A stretch of 64,000 nucleotides of DNA from Candidatus Microbacterium colombiense (GCA_029203165.1 CP119308.1:3162001-3226000), one strand, 5' to 3'; counted from the stretch's first letter, positions 1-8,735 are shown. The notes: a model not told the origin generated them from the letters alone. Program-made: numbers and translations.

Positions 1-967
1 TGAGCAGGGGCACGAGCACCCCCGCCGCAGCCGCGTTGTTCGCCGATTCCGGTCCGGCGACGCCCTCGATGGCGCCACGGCCGAACTCCGAACGGTGCGC
101 CGAGAGCTTGCGCTCGGTCGCGTACGAGAGGAAGGTCGCGACGTCAGCGCCACCGGCGGGGATCGTGCCGATGGGGAATCCGATGGCGGTGCCTCTCAGC
201 CACGGCTTCCACGAGCGACGCCAGTCCTCCCGCGTCATCCAGCTGCGCCACCCGCGGCTCACCGGGATGACCGCGATCGCGCCGTGCCGAAGCCGCGCCG
301 CGATGTAGAGCGTCTCGCCGACGGCGAAGAGTCCGACCGCGACCAGCACGATGTCGATGCCGTCGGCCAACGGCAGCATGCCGAGCGTGTACCGCTGCTG
401 CCCCGACAGCTGATCGGTGCCGATCAGCCCGAGGAAGAGGCCGAGCCCGAGCGACAGCAGACCGCGCGGGACGGACGACCCCATCAGAGCGCCGACCGTG
501 ACGAAGGCGACGACGATCAGTGCCACGTAGTCGGCGGGCCCGAGATTCACGGCGAACTGGGCGAGCACCGGAGCCAGCAACGTCAGGCCGATCGTGGCGA
601 GGGTGCCGGCGATGAACGACCCGATCGCCGCGGTGGCGAGAGCCGCCGCCCCGCGTCCGAGCTTCGCCATCTTGTTCCCCTCGATCGCCGTGACGATCGA
701 GGCGGACTCGCCGGGAGTGTTCAGCAGGATGCTGGTGGTCGAACCGCCGTACATCCCCCCGTAGTAGATCCCCGCGAACGTGATGAGCGCGGCCGTGGGG
801 TCGAGCGTGTAGGTGAGCGGGAGCAACAGAGCGACCGTCATGGCCGGACCGATGCCGGGGAGCACGCCGACCGCGGTACCGATCAGCACTCCGAAGAACG
901 CGAAGACGAGGTACTGCGGCTGCAGCGCCGTGGCGAATCCCTCGAGGAGCAGAGTCCAACTGTCCAT
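1..967 (-). CDS. tctA: TctA, large permease of a tripartite tricarboxylate transporter (partial)
   Basis: The frame starts at an ATG at 967 and stays open to the left edge, so about 322 N-terminal residues are visible and the C-terminal third is outside the window. TctA is the large membrane subunit that carries citrate or another carboxylate handed over by the TctC binding protein. Translation shows repeated hydrophobic helices, the family's glycine-rich GVLPGIGPAMTVALLLP near residues 34-50, the GGMYGGSTTSILLNTPGE segment near 70-87, and GPESANNAAAAG near the visible end. The start overlaps the tctB stop by one base (TGATG), which indicates translational coupling. Family assignment is firm; the substrate is inferred only. 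Confidence 0.93.
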   Translation of the reverse strand, partial: MDSWTLLLEGFATALQPQYLVFAFFGVLIGTAVGVLPGIGPAMTVALLLPLTYTLDPTAALITFAGIYYGGMYGGSTTSILLNTPGESASIVTAIEGNKMAKLGRGAAALATAAIGSFIAGTLATIGLTLLAPVLAQFAVNLGPADYVALIVVAFVTVGALMGSSVPRGLLSLGLGLFLGLIGTDQLSGQQRYTLGMLPLADGIDIVLVAVGLFAVGETLYIAARLRHGAIAVIPVSRGWRSWMTREDWRRSWKPWLRGTAIGFPIGTIPAGGADVATFLSYATERKLSAHRSEFGRGAIEGVAGPESANNAAAAGVLVPLL

Positions 968-1530
968 CAGAACATCCTCCCCAACCAACCGAGCGCCGGA
1001 CCCCAGGGCAACGACAGCCCGAGCAGCCCGCCGAAGACGATCTGCACCACCACAGCGAGCGCGGCGCCGACAGCGATCGCGACCCACCAGCGCTTCGCCC
1101 CGAGCGACCAGGCCACTCCGCCGAAAAGCAGGGCGGCGGCCGGAGCCCAGCCGACCAGGTCGATCAGCACGAGATGCGCCACCACGAAGGCGACGATCTT
1201 GAGCAGGGTGATCCAGTCGGTGGGGAGGCTCTGATCGACATCCTCCCCTCCTTCGGGAACCCCGCGGTGTCCTCGCAGCACGCTCACCAGCACCGCGACG
1301 GCGGCGCCGAGCAGGAGTGTCGCGACGAAGATCGGGAAGACCGTCGGCCCCACCTGCGACCCGATGGGGACATGGATCGTGAACACGCCCACCAGCGCGA
1401 AGATGCCGAGCGCCACCATGAGAGCGGCGAAGACCAGTTCACCGAGGGGAAGCGAGCCGACGGCGAATGCGGGCCGGCGCATACCGGCCCGCACGGCGTC
1501 GGATCCTTCCCGCGAAGATCCGTCGATCAT
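967..1530 (-). CDS. tctB: TctB, small membrane subunit of the tricarboxylate transporter
   Basis: A 187-residue protein with four hydrophobic stretches (about 28-50, 65-85, 110-130 and 140-165), matching the small poorly conserved TctB subunit that pairs with TctA. Its identity rests mainly on position: it lies between tctC, whose stop is one base upstream of this start, and tctA, whose start overlaps this stop. A charged, hydrophilic N-terminus of about 25 residues precedes the first helix. Nothing looks truncated. It should be expressed as part of tctCBA and controlled by the divergent regulator at 2721. Confidence 0.88.
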   Translation of the reverse strand: MIDGSSREGSDAVRAGMRRPAFAVGSLPLGELVFAALMVALGIFALVGVFTIHVPIGSQVGPTVFPIFVATLLLGAAVAVLVSVLRGHRGVPEGGEDVDQSLPTDWITLLKIVAFVVAHLVLIDLVGWAPAAALLFGGVAWSLGAKRWWVAIAVGAALAVVVQIVFGGLLGLSLPWGPALGWLGRMF

Positions 1531-1531
1531 C

Positions 1532-2545
1532 TCAGCCGACCAGGCCGATGTTCTTCAGCGTCGCGGTGACCTCGTCGATGTTCGCGGTCAGGAACTCGTC
1601 GAACTCCGCTCCGGTGAGGAAGGCGTCCGCCCATCCCCTGGTCTCCAACTCGGCCGCCCAGGAGTCCGATTCGTGCAGTTCCGTGACGATGCGCTCCAGC
1701 TCGGCACGATGGGCGTCGTCGATGTCGCCGGGCGCGATCACCCCACGCCAGTTGGTGAGCACGACGTCGTACCCCGCCTCCGTGATGGTGGGCACGTCCG
1801 GCAACTGCGGCACCGCCTCGTCGGAGGAGACGGCGAGCGCCTTCATAGTTCCGGCCTCGATGTGCTGGAGGAATTCCCCGACGCCCGAGATACCCGCGGC
1901 CACCTTGCCGCCGAGGATCAGCGAGGTCGCCTCCCCTCCCCCGGAGTTGGGTGTGTAGTTGAGCTTCTCGGCGATCTCGGCGCCGTCGAGTCCGGCTTCC
2001 TCGAGCATCAGTCCGGCGAGGATGTGATCCGCGCCTCCGGCCGAGCCGCCCGTGATGGTGACCGCCTGACCGTTGTCGACCACGTCCTCGACCAGGTCTT
2101 CCAGGGTGTTGTAGTCCGACTCCGCGGGCACCACGACCACCAGGGGCTCGTCGGTGAGTCGTGCGATGGGCGTCATGTCCTCGATGCGCACGGCCGATGC
2201 GTTGGTCTCGACGGCACCGACCATCACCAGCCCCATCACCATCAGAGTGTCGGGGTCCCTCTCGTTCGCGAGCTGCGCGAGGCCGACGGTCCCGCCCGCT
2301 CCGCCGACGTTGGTCACCGGCGCCGAACCGACGATGCCGTCCTTCGTGAGCAGTTGCGACAGGGCGCGGCCGGTCTGATCCCACCCGCCGCCCGGGTCGG
2401 CGGGGACCACGATCGACAGGTCGGTGACCTCCACCTGCCCACCTGCTCCTGCGTCGTCGGATGCGCCGCCTGACGCGCATCCTGTCAGTGCCACGGCCGT
2501 CACCGTCGCGATGGCGATCAGGCTTCCGATGCGTGCGTTGTTCAT
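1532..2545 (-). CDS. tctC: TctC, tricarboxylate-binding lipoprotein
   Basis: A 337-residue extracytoplasmic solute receptor of the TctC/Bug family that captures a carboxylate and delivers it to TctAB. The N-terminus is a lipoprotein signal with lipobox LTGC (Cys23). The mature part shows family features: PADPGGGWDQTGRALSQLL near residues 50-70, GSAGGADHILAG in the middle, and LTNWRGVIAPG near residue 265. An AGGAGG ribosome-binding site sits about seven bases before the ATG at 2545. First gene of tctCBA. The ligand cannot be read from sequence; Bug-type receptors also bind other carboxylates and small ligands. Confidence 0.93.
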   Translation of the reverse strand: MNNARIGSLIAIATVTAVALTGCASGGASDDAGAGGQVEVTDLSIVVPADPGGGWDQTGRALSQLLTKDGIVGSAPVTNVGGAGGTVGLAQLANERDPDTLMVMGLVMVGAVETNASAVRIEDMTPIARLTDEPLVVVVPAESDYNTLEDLVEDVVDNGQAVTITGGSAGGADHILAGLMLEEAGLDGAEIAEKLNYTPNSGGGEATSLILGGKVAAGISGVGEFLQHIEAGTMKALAVSSDEAVPQLPDVPTITEAGYDVVLTNWRGVIAPGDIDDAHRAELERIVTELHESDSWAAELETRGWADAFLTGAEFDEFLTANIDEVTATLKNIGLVG

Positions 2546-2615
2546 GTGCGCTCCTCCTTGAGCGTCGACGAGTACTGTGCGTCCACCCTGGAAGGTCGCT
2601 CGAGACCGCTCAAGC

Positions 2616-2650
2616 TTCGGAAACTATTGCTCCCGGTTCCGAAACTATTG
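2616..2650. promoter_or_regulatory. Two direct repeats, probable operator between tctC and its regulator
   Basis: TTCGGAAACTATTG (2616-2629) and TTCCGAAACTATTG (2637-2650) match at 13 of 14 positions and are spaced 21 bp apart, two helical turns. They sit in the 175-bp gap between tctC and the divergent regulator. CitB/DcuR-type regulators bind tandem sites upstream of transport genes, so this is a good candidate binding site for the protein at 2721. That link is inference. Confidence 0.6.
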
Positions 2651-2720
2651 GTCGCGATCGTGCGGGCCCCGCTCTCGCGGCCTCCGGATCCACGGGCAAG
2701 AATGGGGTGTGGCCTCGAAG

Positions 2721-3944
2721 ATGACGCTCCGTGTACAGCTGCTGCTCCTGCAGGCGCTGATCGTGTTCCTGGTGACCCTCGCCACCGGCGTCGTCGCCGG
2801 CGCCTTCCAGGAGCAGGCGCTGCGGGAGGCCTACAAGGACCGGATGCAGGCGGTCGCCCAATCGGTCGCACAGCTGCCGACCATCCTCGATGCTTTCGAC
2901 GACGACGACCCCTCCGCCGCCATCCAGCCGGTCGCGGAGGTGATCCGCAAGGCGTCGGATCTCGCGTACGTCGTGGTGGCCAACGAGGACGGCATCCGCT
3001 ACTCGCACCCCGACCCCGACCGCATCGGCAAGAAGGTGTCGACCGATCCGTCCGTGCCGCTGTCGGGACAGATCTATGTGGGAACGCAGACGGGGACACT
3101 GGGCACGTCGTGGCGGGTGAAGGTGCCCATCCACGACAGCGAGGGTGCTGTGATCGGCACCGCATCCGTCGGCATCCTCGAGTCCGAGTTGAACGCGGAG
3201 TTCCTGGCGAACCTCGCCTGGTTGATCTCGGCGATGCTCGCCGCCGCCGTGCTCGGGGTGTTCGGGTCGGCTTGGGTGACCTCCGTCATCCGTCGTCGCA
3301 TCTACCGTCTCGAACCCCATCAGATCGCGGCGCTCGTGAAGAACCAGGAGACGACGCTGCACGGTCTGAGCGAAGGGGTGATCACCGTCGACGCTCAGGG
3401 CACGATCACACTCGCCAACGACGCCGCCGCACGCCTGCTCGGGGTCGACGTGACCGCGCTCGACGGCGCCACCGCCACCGACGCGCTCGGACCGGAGCTT
3501 GCGACGCTGCTGCGGGAGGGCGAGGCGGTCGGGCGACCGGTGATCGTCGGACCGCACGTACTGGTGGCACGGAGCACCGGGAGCGAGGTCGACGGCCGGG
3601 GCGTCGAGGCGACACTGCTGCTGCGCGATCACACCGAGCTGCACGACGTGGTGCGCCGAGTGGAGACGGCCGATGCCATCATCGCGTTCCGGGAGCGGTT
3701 CGGGTTGCCCAAGGGGCTGAGCGCCGAGACCCTCGAGCGCGTGACGACGGCCCTCACCGCTCGTCCCGATGCGTCCGCGACCGAGATCGGCGACGACGTG
3801 CAGGTGTCGCGCGTCAGCGCCCGCCGCTACCTCGAGCATCTCGCAGGCTCCGGACGTGCGACGCGCACTCTCGACTACTCCACGAACGGGCGCCCGAGCA
3901 CTCGCTATCGCGTGGCGGAGTCGGGCGAACCTCGACCTCTCTGA
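2721..3944 (+). CDS. Membrane sensor fused to a CitB/DcuR-type DNA-binding domain; kinase and receiver domains missing
   Basis: A 407-residue protein. Residues 6-28 and about 163-188 are membrane helices that enclose an extracytoplasmic region of the CitA/DcuS type (sCache fold) containing the family segment YSHPDPDRIGKK near 94-105. Residues about 205-310 form a PAS domain (GLSEGVITVD, LANDAAARLLG). In CitA/DcuS a dimerisation and HATPase catalytic region should follow. Instead the sequence passes at about 312-328 into LPKGLSAETL and a winged helix with VSRVSARRYLEHL and GRPSTRYRV, which is the C-terminal effector domain of the partner response regulator. No phosphoacceptor His, no ATP-binding N, G1 or G2 boxes and no receiver Asp are present. 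The result would be a one-component transmembrane regulator, divergent from tctCBA. An alternative start is GTG at 2709. It could be an in-frame deletion across adjacent sensor and regulator genes, a natural fusion, or an assembly error. Confidence 0.8.
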   Translation: MTLRVQLLLLQALIVFLVTLATGVVAGAFQEQALREAYKDRMQAVAQSVAQLPTILDAFDDDDPSAAIQPVAEVIRKASDLAYVVVANEDGIRYSHPDPDRIGKKVSTDPSVPLSGQIYVGTQTGTLGTSWRVKVPIHDSEGAVIGTASVGILESELNAEFLANLAWLISAMLAAAVLGVFGSAWVTSVIRRRIYRLEPHQIAALVKNQETTLHGLSEGVITVDAQGTITLANDAAARLLGVDVTALDGATATDALGPELATLLREGEAVGRPVIVGPHVLVARSTGSEVDGRGVEATLLLRDHTELHDVVRRVETADAIIAFRERFGLPKGLSAETLERVTTALTARPDASATEIGDDVQVSRVSARRYLEHLAGSGRATRTLDYSTNGRPSTRYRVAESGEPRPL

Positions 3945-4039
3945 ACCCGTACCACCCCTGGGACGCAATCTCCTGTTGTGCGAGACTGGATCGCACAGCC
4001 GACGATGACGTCGGCCGAGACCGGATCGAAGGAGATCTC

Positions 4040-5614
4040 ATGGTTCGCAGCACCTTCCCCGACCTGGAGATCCCCGCTGTCTCCGTGCACGACTTCCTCT
4101 TCGGCGACCTCGACGAGGAACGGCTCGATTCCGTCGCGCTGATCGACGGCATGAGCGGCGCCACCACCACGTATCGCCAACTGATCGGCCAGATCGACCT
4201 CTTCGCCGGAGCGCTGGCCGCCCGCGGGGTCGGCGTCGGAACGCGCATCGGCGTGCTGTGCCCGAACATCCCGGCATTCGCGACCGTCTTCCACGGCATC
4301 CTGCGCGCCGGCGCCACCGCGACCACGATCAACTCGCTCTACACACCGGAGGAGATCGCGAACCAGCTCACCGACGCCGGCGCGGACTGGCTGATCACCG
4401 TCTCCCCTCTGTTGACGGGAGCCAGCGCGGCCGCCGCACAGGTCGGCATCGACGCCGAGCACCTGATCGTGCTGGACGGCGTCGAGGGCCATCCTTCTCT
4501 GCCCGCACTGCTGGGCGAGGGGCGTGCCGCGCCCGACGTCACCTTCGACCCGGCGACCCATCTCGCGGTGCTCCCCTACTCGTCGGGCACCACCGGACGC
4601 CCCAAGGGCGTCATGCTGACGCATCGCAACCTGGTCGCGAACGTGACCCAATGCCGATCCACGATCTCACTCGCGGACGATGACCGAGTGCTCGCAGTCC
4701 TCCCGTTCTTCCACATCTACGGCATGACCGTGCTGCTGAACTTCGCCCTGCGCCAGCGCGCGGCGCTCGTGACGATGCCGAAGTTCGACCTCGTGGAGTT
4801 CCTGCGCGTGGTCGCGGAGCATCGGACCAGCTGGGTCTTCATCGCACCTCCGATCGCCGTGGCCCTGGCGAAGCATCCGCTCGTCGATCAGTACGATCTC
4901 TCCGCCGTCAAGGTCATCTTCTCCGGTGCCGCACCCCTCGACGGCACCCTCGCCACCGCGGTCGCCACGCGCCTGGGATGCACGGTCTGCCAGGGATACG
5001 GCATGACCGAGACGAGCCCCGTCACCCACGCGATCCCCTACGACCGCACCGACATCGACCGATCGACGGTCGGTCTTCTGCTCGCAGGCACGGAGGCACG
5101 GTTGATCGACGCCGAATCCGGTGCCGAGGTCGACGTGCCCACCGAGGGGGCGAGCGAGCCGGGCGAACTGCTGATCCGCGGGCCGCAGGTCATGCAGGGC
5201 TATCTGAACCGGCCCGAAGCGACGGCCGAGATGCTCGACGCCGACGGATGGTTGCACACGGGAGACGTGGCGACGATGACCCCTGACGGGATCTTCCGGA
5301 TCGTCGACCGTCTGAAGGAGCTCATCAAGTACAAGGGGTACCAGGTCGCGCCGGCTGTCCTCGAAGCCGTGCTCCTGGAGCATCCGTCCATCGCCGACGC
5401 CGCCGTCATCGGCGCCCTCGACGACGACGGCCAGGAGGTGCCCAAGGCGTTCGTCGTCGTGCAGCCGGGGGCGGACCTCGATGCCGACGCCGTGATCGCC
5501 CACGTCGCCGCCCACGTCGCGCCACACGAGAAGGTGCGGCAGGTCGAGTTCATCGATGCGATCCCGAAGTCGAGCTCGGGGAAGATCCTGCGCAAGGACC
5601 TGCGCGCTCGCTGA
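4040..5614 (+). CDS. Acyl-CoA / 4-coumarate-CoA-ligase-type synthetase
   Basis: A 524-residue ANL-superfamily adenylate-forming ligase that activates a carboxylic acid with ATP and joins it to CoA in the cytoplasm. Core motifs are intact: P-loop-like YSSGTTGRPKG at 180-190, QGYGMTETSP at 318-327, WLHTGDVA near 410, and the C-terminal catalytic lysine in PKSSSGKILRK (Lys515). The overall form is closest to 4-coumarate:CoA ligases and medium-chain acyl-CoA synthetases; the substrate is not readable. The start is set by GAAGGAG at 4028-4034 just before the ATG. It stands alone, 95 bp after the membrane regulator, and converges on rplQ. Carboxylate import by TctABC could feed it, but that is speculation. 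Confidence 0.9.
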   Translation: MVRSTFPDLEIPAVSVHDFLFGDLDEERLDSVALIDGMSGATTTYRQLIGQIDLFAGALAARGVGVGTRIGVLCPNIPAFATVFHGILRAGATATTINSLYTPEEIANQLTDAGADWLITVSPLLTGASAAAAQVGIDAEHLIVLDGVEGHPSLPALLGEGRAAPDVTFDPATHLAVLPYSSGTTGRPKGVMLTHRNLVANVTQCRSTISLADDDRVLAVLPFFHIYGMTVLLNFALRQRAALVTMPKFDLVEFLRVVAEHRTSWVFIAPPIAVALAKHPLVDQYDLSAVKVIFSGAAPLDGTLATAVATRLGCTVCQGYGMTETSPVTHAIPYDRTDIDRSTVGLLLAGTEARLIDAESGAEVDVPTEGASEPGELLIRGPQVMQGYLNRPEATAEMLDADGWLHTGDVATMTPDGIFRIVDRLKELIKYKGYQVAPAVLEAVLLEHPSIADAAVIGALDDDGQEVPKAFVVVQPGADLDADAVIAHVAAHVAPHEKVRQVEFIDAIPKSSSGKILRKDLRAR

Positions 5615-5632
5615 GAGGCGGACGCACCGACG

Positions 5633-5670
5633 ACGAAGCCCGCCACCCCCGAAGGGATGGCGGGCTTCGT
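5633..5670. terminator. Bidirectional terminator between the acyl-CoA ligase and rplQ
   Basis: A perfect 13-bp inverted repeat (ACGAAGCCCGCCA at 5633-5645 and its complement at 5658-5670) with a 12-base loop. It lies between convergent genes and can serve both. No long T tract follows, as is common in high-GC actinobacteria. Confidence 0.75.
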
Positions 5671-5685
5671 CAGGAAGACGAGTCG

Positions 5686-6201
5686 TTACTCGGACTTCTC
5701 CTCGGCCGGAGCCTCGGTGGTCTCCTCGACGGGAGCCTCCTCGGCCGGAGCCTCGGGAGCCTCCTCGACCGGTGCCTCCTCGACGACCTCGGCAGGCTTC
5801 TCAGCCTTCGCAGCCTTCTTGGCGGACTTCGGCTTCGGGTTGACGGGCTCGAGAACGAGCTCGATCACGGCCATGGGCGCGTTGTCACCCTTGCGGTTGC
5901 CGACCTTCGTGATGCGGGTGTAGCCGCCCTCACGGTCAGCGACCAGCGGAGCGATCTCGGCGAAGAGCGTGTGAACGACGCTCTTGTCACCGATGACCGC
6001 GAGAACGCGACGACGGGCGTGCAGGTCTCCGCGCTTGGCGAAGGTGATCAGACGCTCGGCGAGCGGACGCAGGCGCTTGGCCTTGGTCTCGGTCGTCTTG
6101 ATCGACTTGTGCGTGTAGAGCGACGCCGCCAGGTTGGCAAGCATCAGACGCTCGTGTGCGGGGCCGCCTCCGAGGCGGGGACCCTTAGTGGGCTTGGGCA
6201 T
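5686..6201 (-). CDS. rplQ: 50S ribosomal protein L17
   Basis: A 171-residue L17, a large-subunit protein near the exit tunnel. The first 120 residues are the conserved core, starting MPKPTKGPRLGGGPAHE and including RRVLAVIGDKSVVHTLF. From about 121 the protein carries an extra tail of roughly 50 residues, first Lys/Ala-rich and then Glu/Ala/Pro-rich with repeated EEAP units, beyond the usual bacterial length of about 120. Such acidic tails occur in actinobacteria. It is last in the alpha operon, 63 bp after rpoA, and its transcript ends at the hairpin at 5633-5670. Confidence 0.98.
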   Translation of the reverse strand: MPKPTKGPRLGGGPAHERLMLANLAASLYTHKSIKTTETKAKRLRPLAERLITFAKRGDLHARRRVLAVIGDKSVVHTLFAEIAPLVADREGGYTRITKVGNRKGDNAPMAVIELVLEPVNPKPKSAKKAAKAEKPAEVVEEAPVEEAPEAPAEEAPVEETTEAPAEEKSE

Positions 6202-6264
6202 TTCTCACTCCTGGTCAGGAAAGGTCGGGTCAGCTGGCCTCTGCCAGCTGACAATCCGGGTGGG

Positions 6265-7254
6265 TCAGAAGGACTCGTCTTCGCTGCCGCCGTAGAAGTG
6301 GGCGCCGTCGAAACCGGGCACCGAATCCTTGAGCGACAGACCGAGCGAGATGAGCTTGTCGCGCACCTCGTCGACCGACTTCTGGCCGAAATTGCGGATG
6401 TTCATGAGCTGCGTCTCCGAGAGGGCGACGAGCTCCGAAACAGTGTTGATGCCTTCACGCTTGAGGCAGTTGTACGACCGGACCGACAGGTCGAGGTCCT
6501 CGATCGGCATCGACAGTTCGCTGGAGTTGACTGCCTCCACCGGTGCCGGGCCGATCTCGATGCCCTCAGCCTCGACGTTCAGCTCGCGCGCGAGACCGAA
6601 CAGCTCGGTGAGGGTCTTCGCAGCCGACGCGACGGCGTCGCGGGGGCTGATCGAGGACTTGGTCTCGACGTCGAGCACGAGCTTGTCGAAGTCGGTGCGC
6701 TCACCGGCACGAGTCGCCTCGACGCGGTAGCTGACCTTCAGGACCGGCGAGTAGATCGAGTCGATCGGAACCTGTCCGGCCTCGGCGTACTCGTTGCGGT
6801 TCTGCGTCGCCGAGACGTAGCCACGGCCACGCTCGATCGTGAGCTCGAGCTCGAACTTCGCGGTGTCGTTCAGCGTCGCGATGACGAGCTCGGGGTTCTG
6901 GACCTCGACACCGGCCGGAGCCGAGATGTCAGCGGCCGTGACCTCGCCCGCACCGGTCTTGCGCAGGTACGCCGTGATGGGCTCGTCGCGCTCCGAGGAG
7001 ACCACGAGCTGCTTGATGTTGAGGATGATCTCGGTGACATCCTCCTTCACGCCGGGGATGGTGCTGAACTCGTGCAGCACACCGTCGATGCGAACGCTGG
7101 TGACCGCGGCGCCGGGGATCGACGACAGCAGGCTGCGGCGCAGCGCGTTGCCGATCGTGTAACCGAAGCCGGGCTCCAGAGGCTCGATGATGAACCGGCT
7201 ACGGTTCTCGACGATCTTTTCCTCGGTCAGTGTGGGACGCTGTGCAATAAGCAC
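6265..7254 (-). CDS. rpoA: RNA polymerase alpha subunit
   Basis: A 329-residue alpha subunit with the N-terminal dimerisation and assembly domain (FIIEPLEPGFGYTIGNALRR near residues 21-40) and the C-terminal helix-hairpin-helix domain (RSYNCLKREGINTVSELV near 255-272, then NIRNFGQKSVDEV) that contacts upstream DNA and activators. The start is GTG at 7254. A 124-bp gap with two hairpins separates it from rpsK, so its level may be set apart from the ribosomal genes upstream. Length and domains are standard. Confidence 0.98.
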   Translation of the reverse strand: MLIAQRPTLTEEKIVENRSRFIIEPLEPGFGYTIGNALRRSLLSSIPGAAVTSVRIDGVLHEFSTIPGVKEDVTEIILNIKQLVVSSERDEPITAYLRKTGAGEVTAADISAPAGVEVQNPELVIATLNDTAKFELELTIERGRGYVSATQNRNEYAEAGQVPIDSIYSPVLKVSYRVEATRAGERTDFDKLVLDVETKSSISPRDAVASAAKTLTELFGLARELNVEAEGIEIGPAPVEAVNSSELSMPIEDLDLSVRSYNCLKREGINTVSELVALSETQLMNIRNFGQKSVDEVRDKLISLGLSLKDSVPGFDGAHFYGGSEDESF

Positions 7255-7271
7255 TCTGTGTTCCTTTCGAT

Positions 7272-7295
7272 CACATGTCCGCTATATGACATGTG
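7272..7295 (-). promoter_or_regulatory. Stem-loop in the rpoA leader
   Basis: Perfect 8-bp stem (CACATGTC at 7272-7279, GACATGTG at 7288-7295) with an AT-rich 8-base loop, 17 bases upstream of the rpoA GTG. It could affect rpoA translation or bind a protein. The function is unknown. Confidence 0.4.
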
Positions 7296-7340
7296 GTGGG
7301 TGAGGTCTTGAGTTGTGGAGGTCGATGCCCGCACGCGGGC

Positions 7341-7370
7341 GTGCGAGGGATGCCGGAGCACCCCTCGCAC
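7341..7370 (-). terminator. Hairpin after rpsK, possible partial terminator
   Basis: A 9-bp stem (GTGCGAGGG at 7341-7349 with CCCTCGCAC at 7362-7370) starting eight bases after the rpsK stop and before rpoA. No T tract. It may attenuate read-through into rpoA-rplQ or protect the upstream mRNA end. Confidence 0.4.
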
Positions 7371-7378
7371 CAGCCGGA

Positions 7379-7777
7379 TCAGACGCGGCGACGCTTCGGC
7401 GGGCGGCAACCGTTGTGCGCCTGCGGGGTGACGTCCTGGATCGAACCCACCTCGAGGCCTGCGGCCTGGAGCGAGCGGATCGCGGTCTCGCGGCCGGAGC
7501 CCGGACCCTTCACGAAGACGTCGACCTTCTTGACGCCGTGCTCCTGCGCCTGACGGGCGGCCGACTCTGCGGCCAGACCTGCGGCGTACGGGGTCGACTT
7601 GCGCGAGCCCTTGAAGCCCACGCCACCCGACGATGCCCAGCTGATGACAGCGCCGGTCGGGTCGGTGATCGAGACGATCGTGTTGTTGAACGTCGACTTG
7701 ATGTGGGCCTGGCCCAGCGCGATGTTCTTCTTTTCCTTGCGGCGCGGCTTGCGCGCGGCGGCCTTGGGTGCAGCCAT
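7379..7777 (-). CDS. rpsK: 30S ribosomal protein S11
   Basis: A 132-residue S11, part of the 30S platform near the mRNA exit. The family core is complete: NIALGQAHIKSTFNNTIVSI near residues 18-37, the glycine-rich GSGRETAIRSLQAAGLEVG in the C-terminal half, and the basic end NGCRPPKRRRV. The short Ala/Lys-rich N-terminus is normal. It follows rpsM by 31 bp in the alpha operon. The hairpin at 7341-7370 lies just past its stop. Confidence 0.98.
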   Translation of the reverse strand: MAAPKAAARKPRRKEKKNIALGQAHIKSTFNNTIVSITDPTGAVISWASSGGVGFKGSRKSTPYAAGLAAESAARQAQEHGVKKVDVFVKGPGSGRETAIRSLQAAGLEVGSIQDVTPQAHNGCRPPKRRRV

Positions 7778-7808
7778 GAAAGTGTTCTCCTAGTCCCTGA
7801 GGCCGCGC

Positions 7809-8183
<375 letters not shown>

Positions 8184-8333
8184 GCGGTTCTCCTGGGTGT
8201 TGTGGAGGTGTGGAACAGGATCGGTGCCCGGGCCTCCGCCCGAGGTGTCCCCCGCTTCCGCGGGTTCTGATCCTGCCGTTCGTGTATTCAGTTATGAGAT
8301 GTGCGCGAGCGATGCCTCACGCAGCGGGGCGGT

Positions 8334-8450
8334 TCAGCCCTGGCGCTGCTTGTGACGCGGGTTGCTCTTGCAGATCACCATGACGCGGCCGTGACGGCGG
8401 ATCACCTTGCAGTGATCGCAGATGGGCTTGACGCTGGGGTTGACCTTCAT
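8334..8450 (-). CDS. rpmJ: 50S ribosomal protein L36, zinc-binding form
   Basis: A 38-residue protein. It starts MKVNPSVKPICDHCKVIRR and has the zinc ribbon ligands Cys11, Cys14, Cys27 and His33, so it is the C+ zinc-dependent form rather than the zinc-free paralogue. It lies 63 bp after infA, the usual actinobacterial order. Its length is exactly typical. Confidence 0.97.
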   Translation of the reverse strand: MKVNPSVKPICDHCKVIRRHGRVMVICKSNPRHKQRQG

Positions 8451-8513
8451 GATTTTTCCTGTTCGCTGTCTTCGTACCGCCCCGTCAGGGGCAGGCCGTT
8501 ACTTCTCGACCGA

Positions 8514-8735
8514 TCAGCGGTAGCGGTAGACGATACGGCCGCGGGTCAGGTCGTAGGGGCTGAGCTCCACGACCACACGGTCCTCGGGGATGATACGGAT
8601 GTAGTTCTGCCGCATCTTGCCGGAGATCGTTGCAAGGACCTTGTGTCCGTTGCTGAGCTCAACGCGGAACATCGCGTTGGGCAGAGCCTCGGAGATCACG
8701 CCCTCGATCTCGATGACACCGTCTTTCTTAGCCAT
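8514..8735 (-). CDS. infA: Translation initiation factor IF-1
   Basis: A 73-residue S1/OB-fold protein beginning MAKKDGVIEIEGVISEALPN, with the RNA-binding FRVELSNGHKVLATISGKMR and the ending YDLTRGRIVYRYR. It binds the 30S A site during initiation. The start at 8735 is chosen because the frame upstream has no family similarity and the next 73 residues match the whole family length. It is the first gene of the alpha operon, read from the promoter at 8841-8869. Confidence 0.98.
   Translation of the reverse strand: MAKKDGVIEIEGVISEALPNAMFRVELSNGHKVLATISGKMRQNYIRIIPEDRVVVELSPYDLTRGRIVYRYR

Noticed and set aside
144..959. A 271-codon minus-strand frame at the left edge
   Set aside because: It is a shifted frame of tctA; the true frame starts at 967, has clear TctA motifs and runs off the window.
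2546..5614. A single 1022-codon plus-strand frame that seems to join the region of the sensor gene to the acyl-CoA ligase
   Set aside because: Only the part from ATG 4040 is real; the earlier part is another frame of the sensor gene and lacks any domain. The ribosome-binding site GAAGGAG before 4040 confirms the start.
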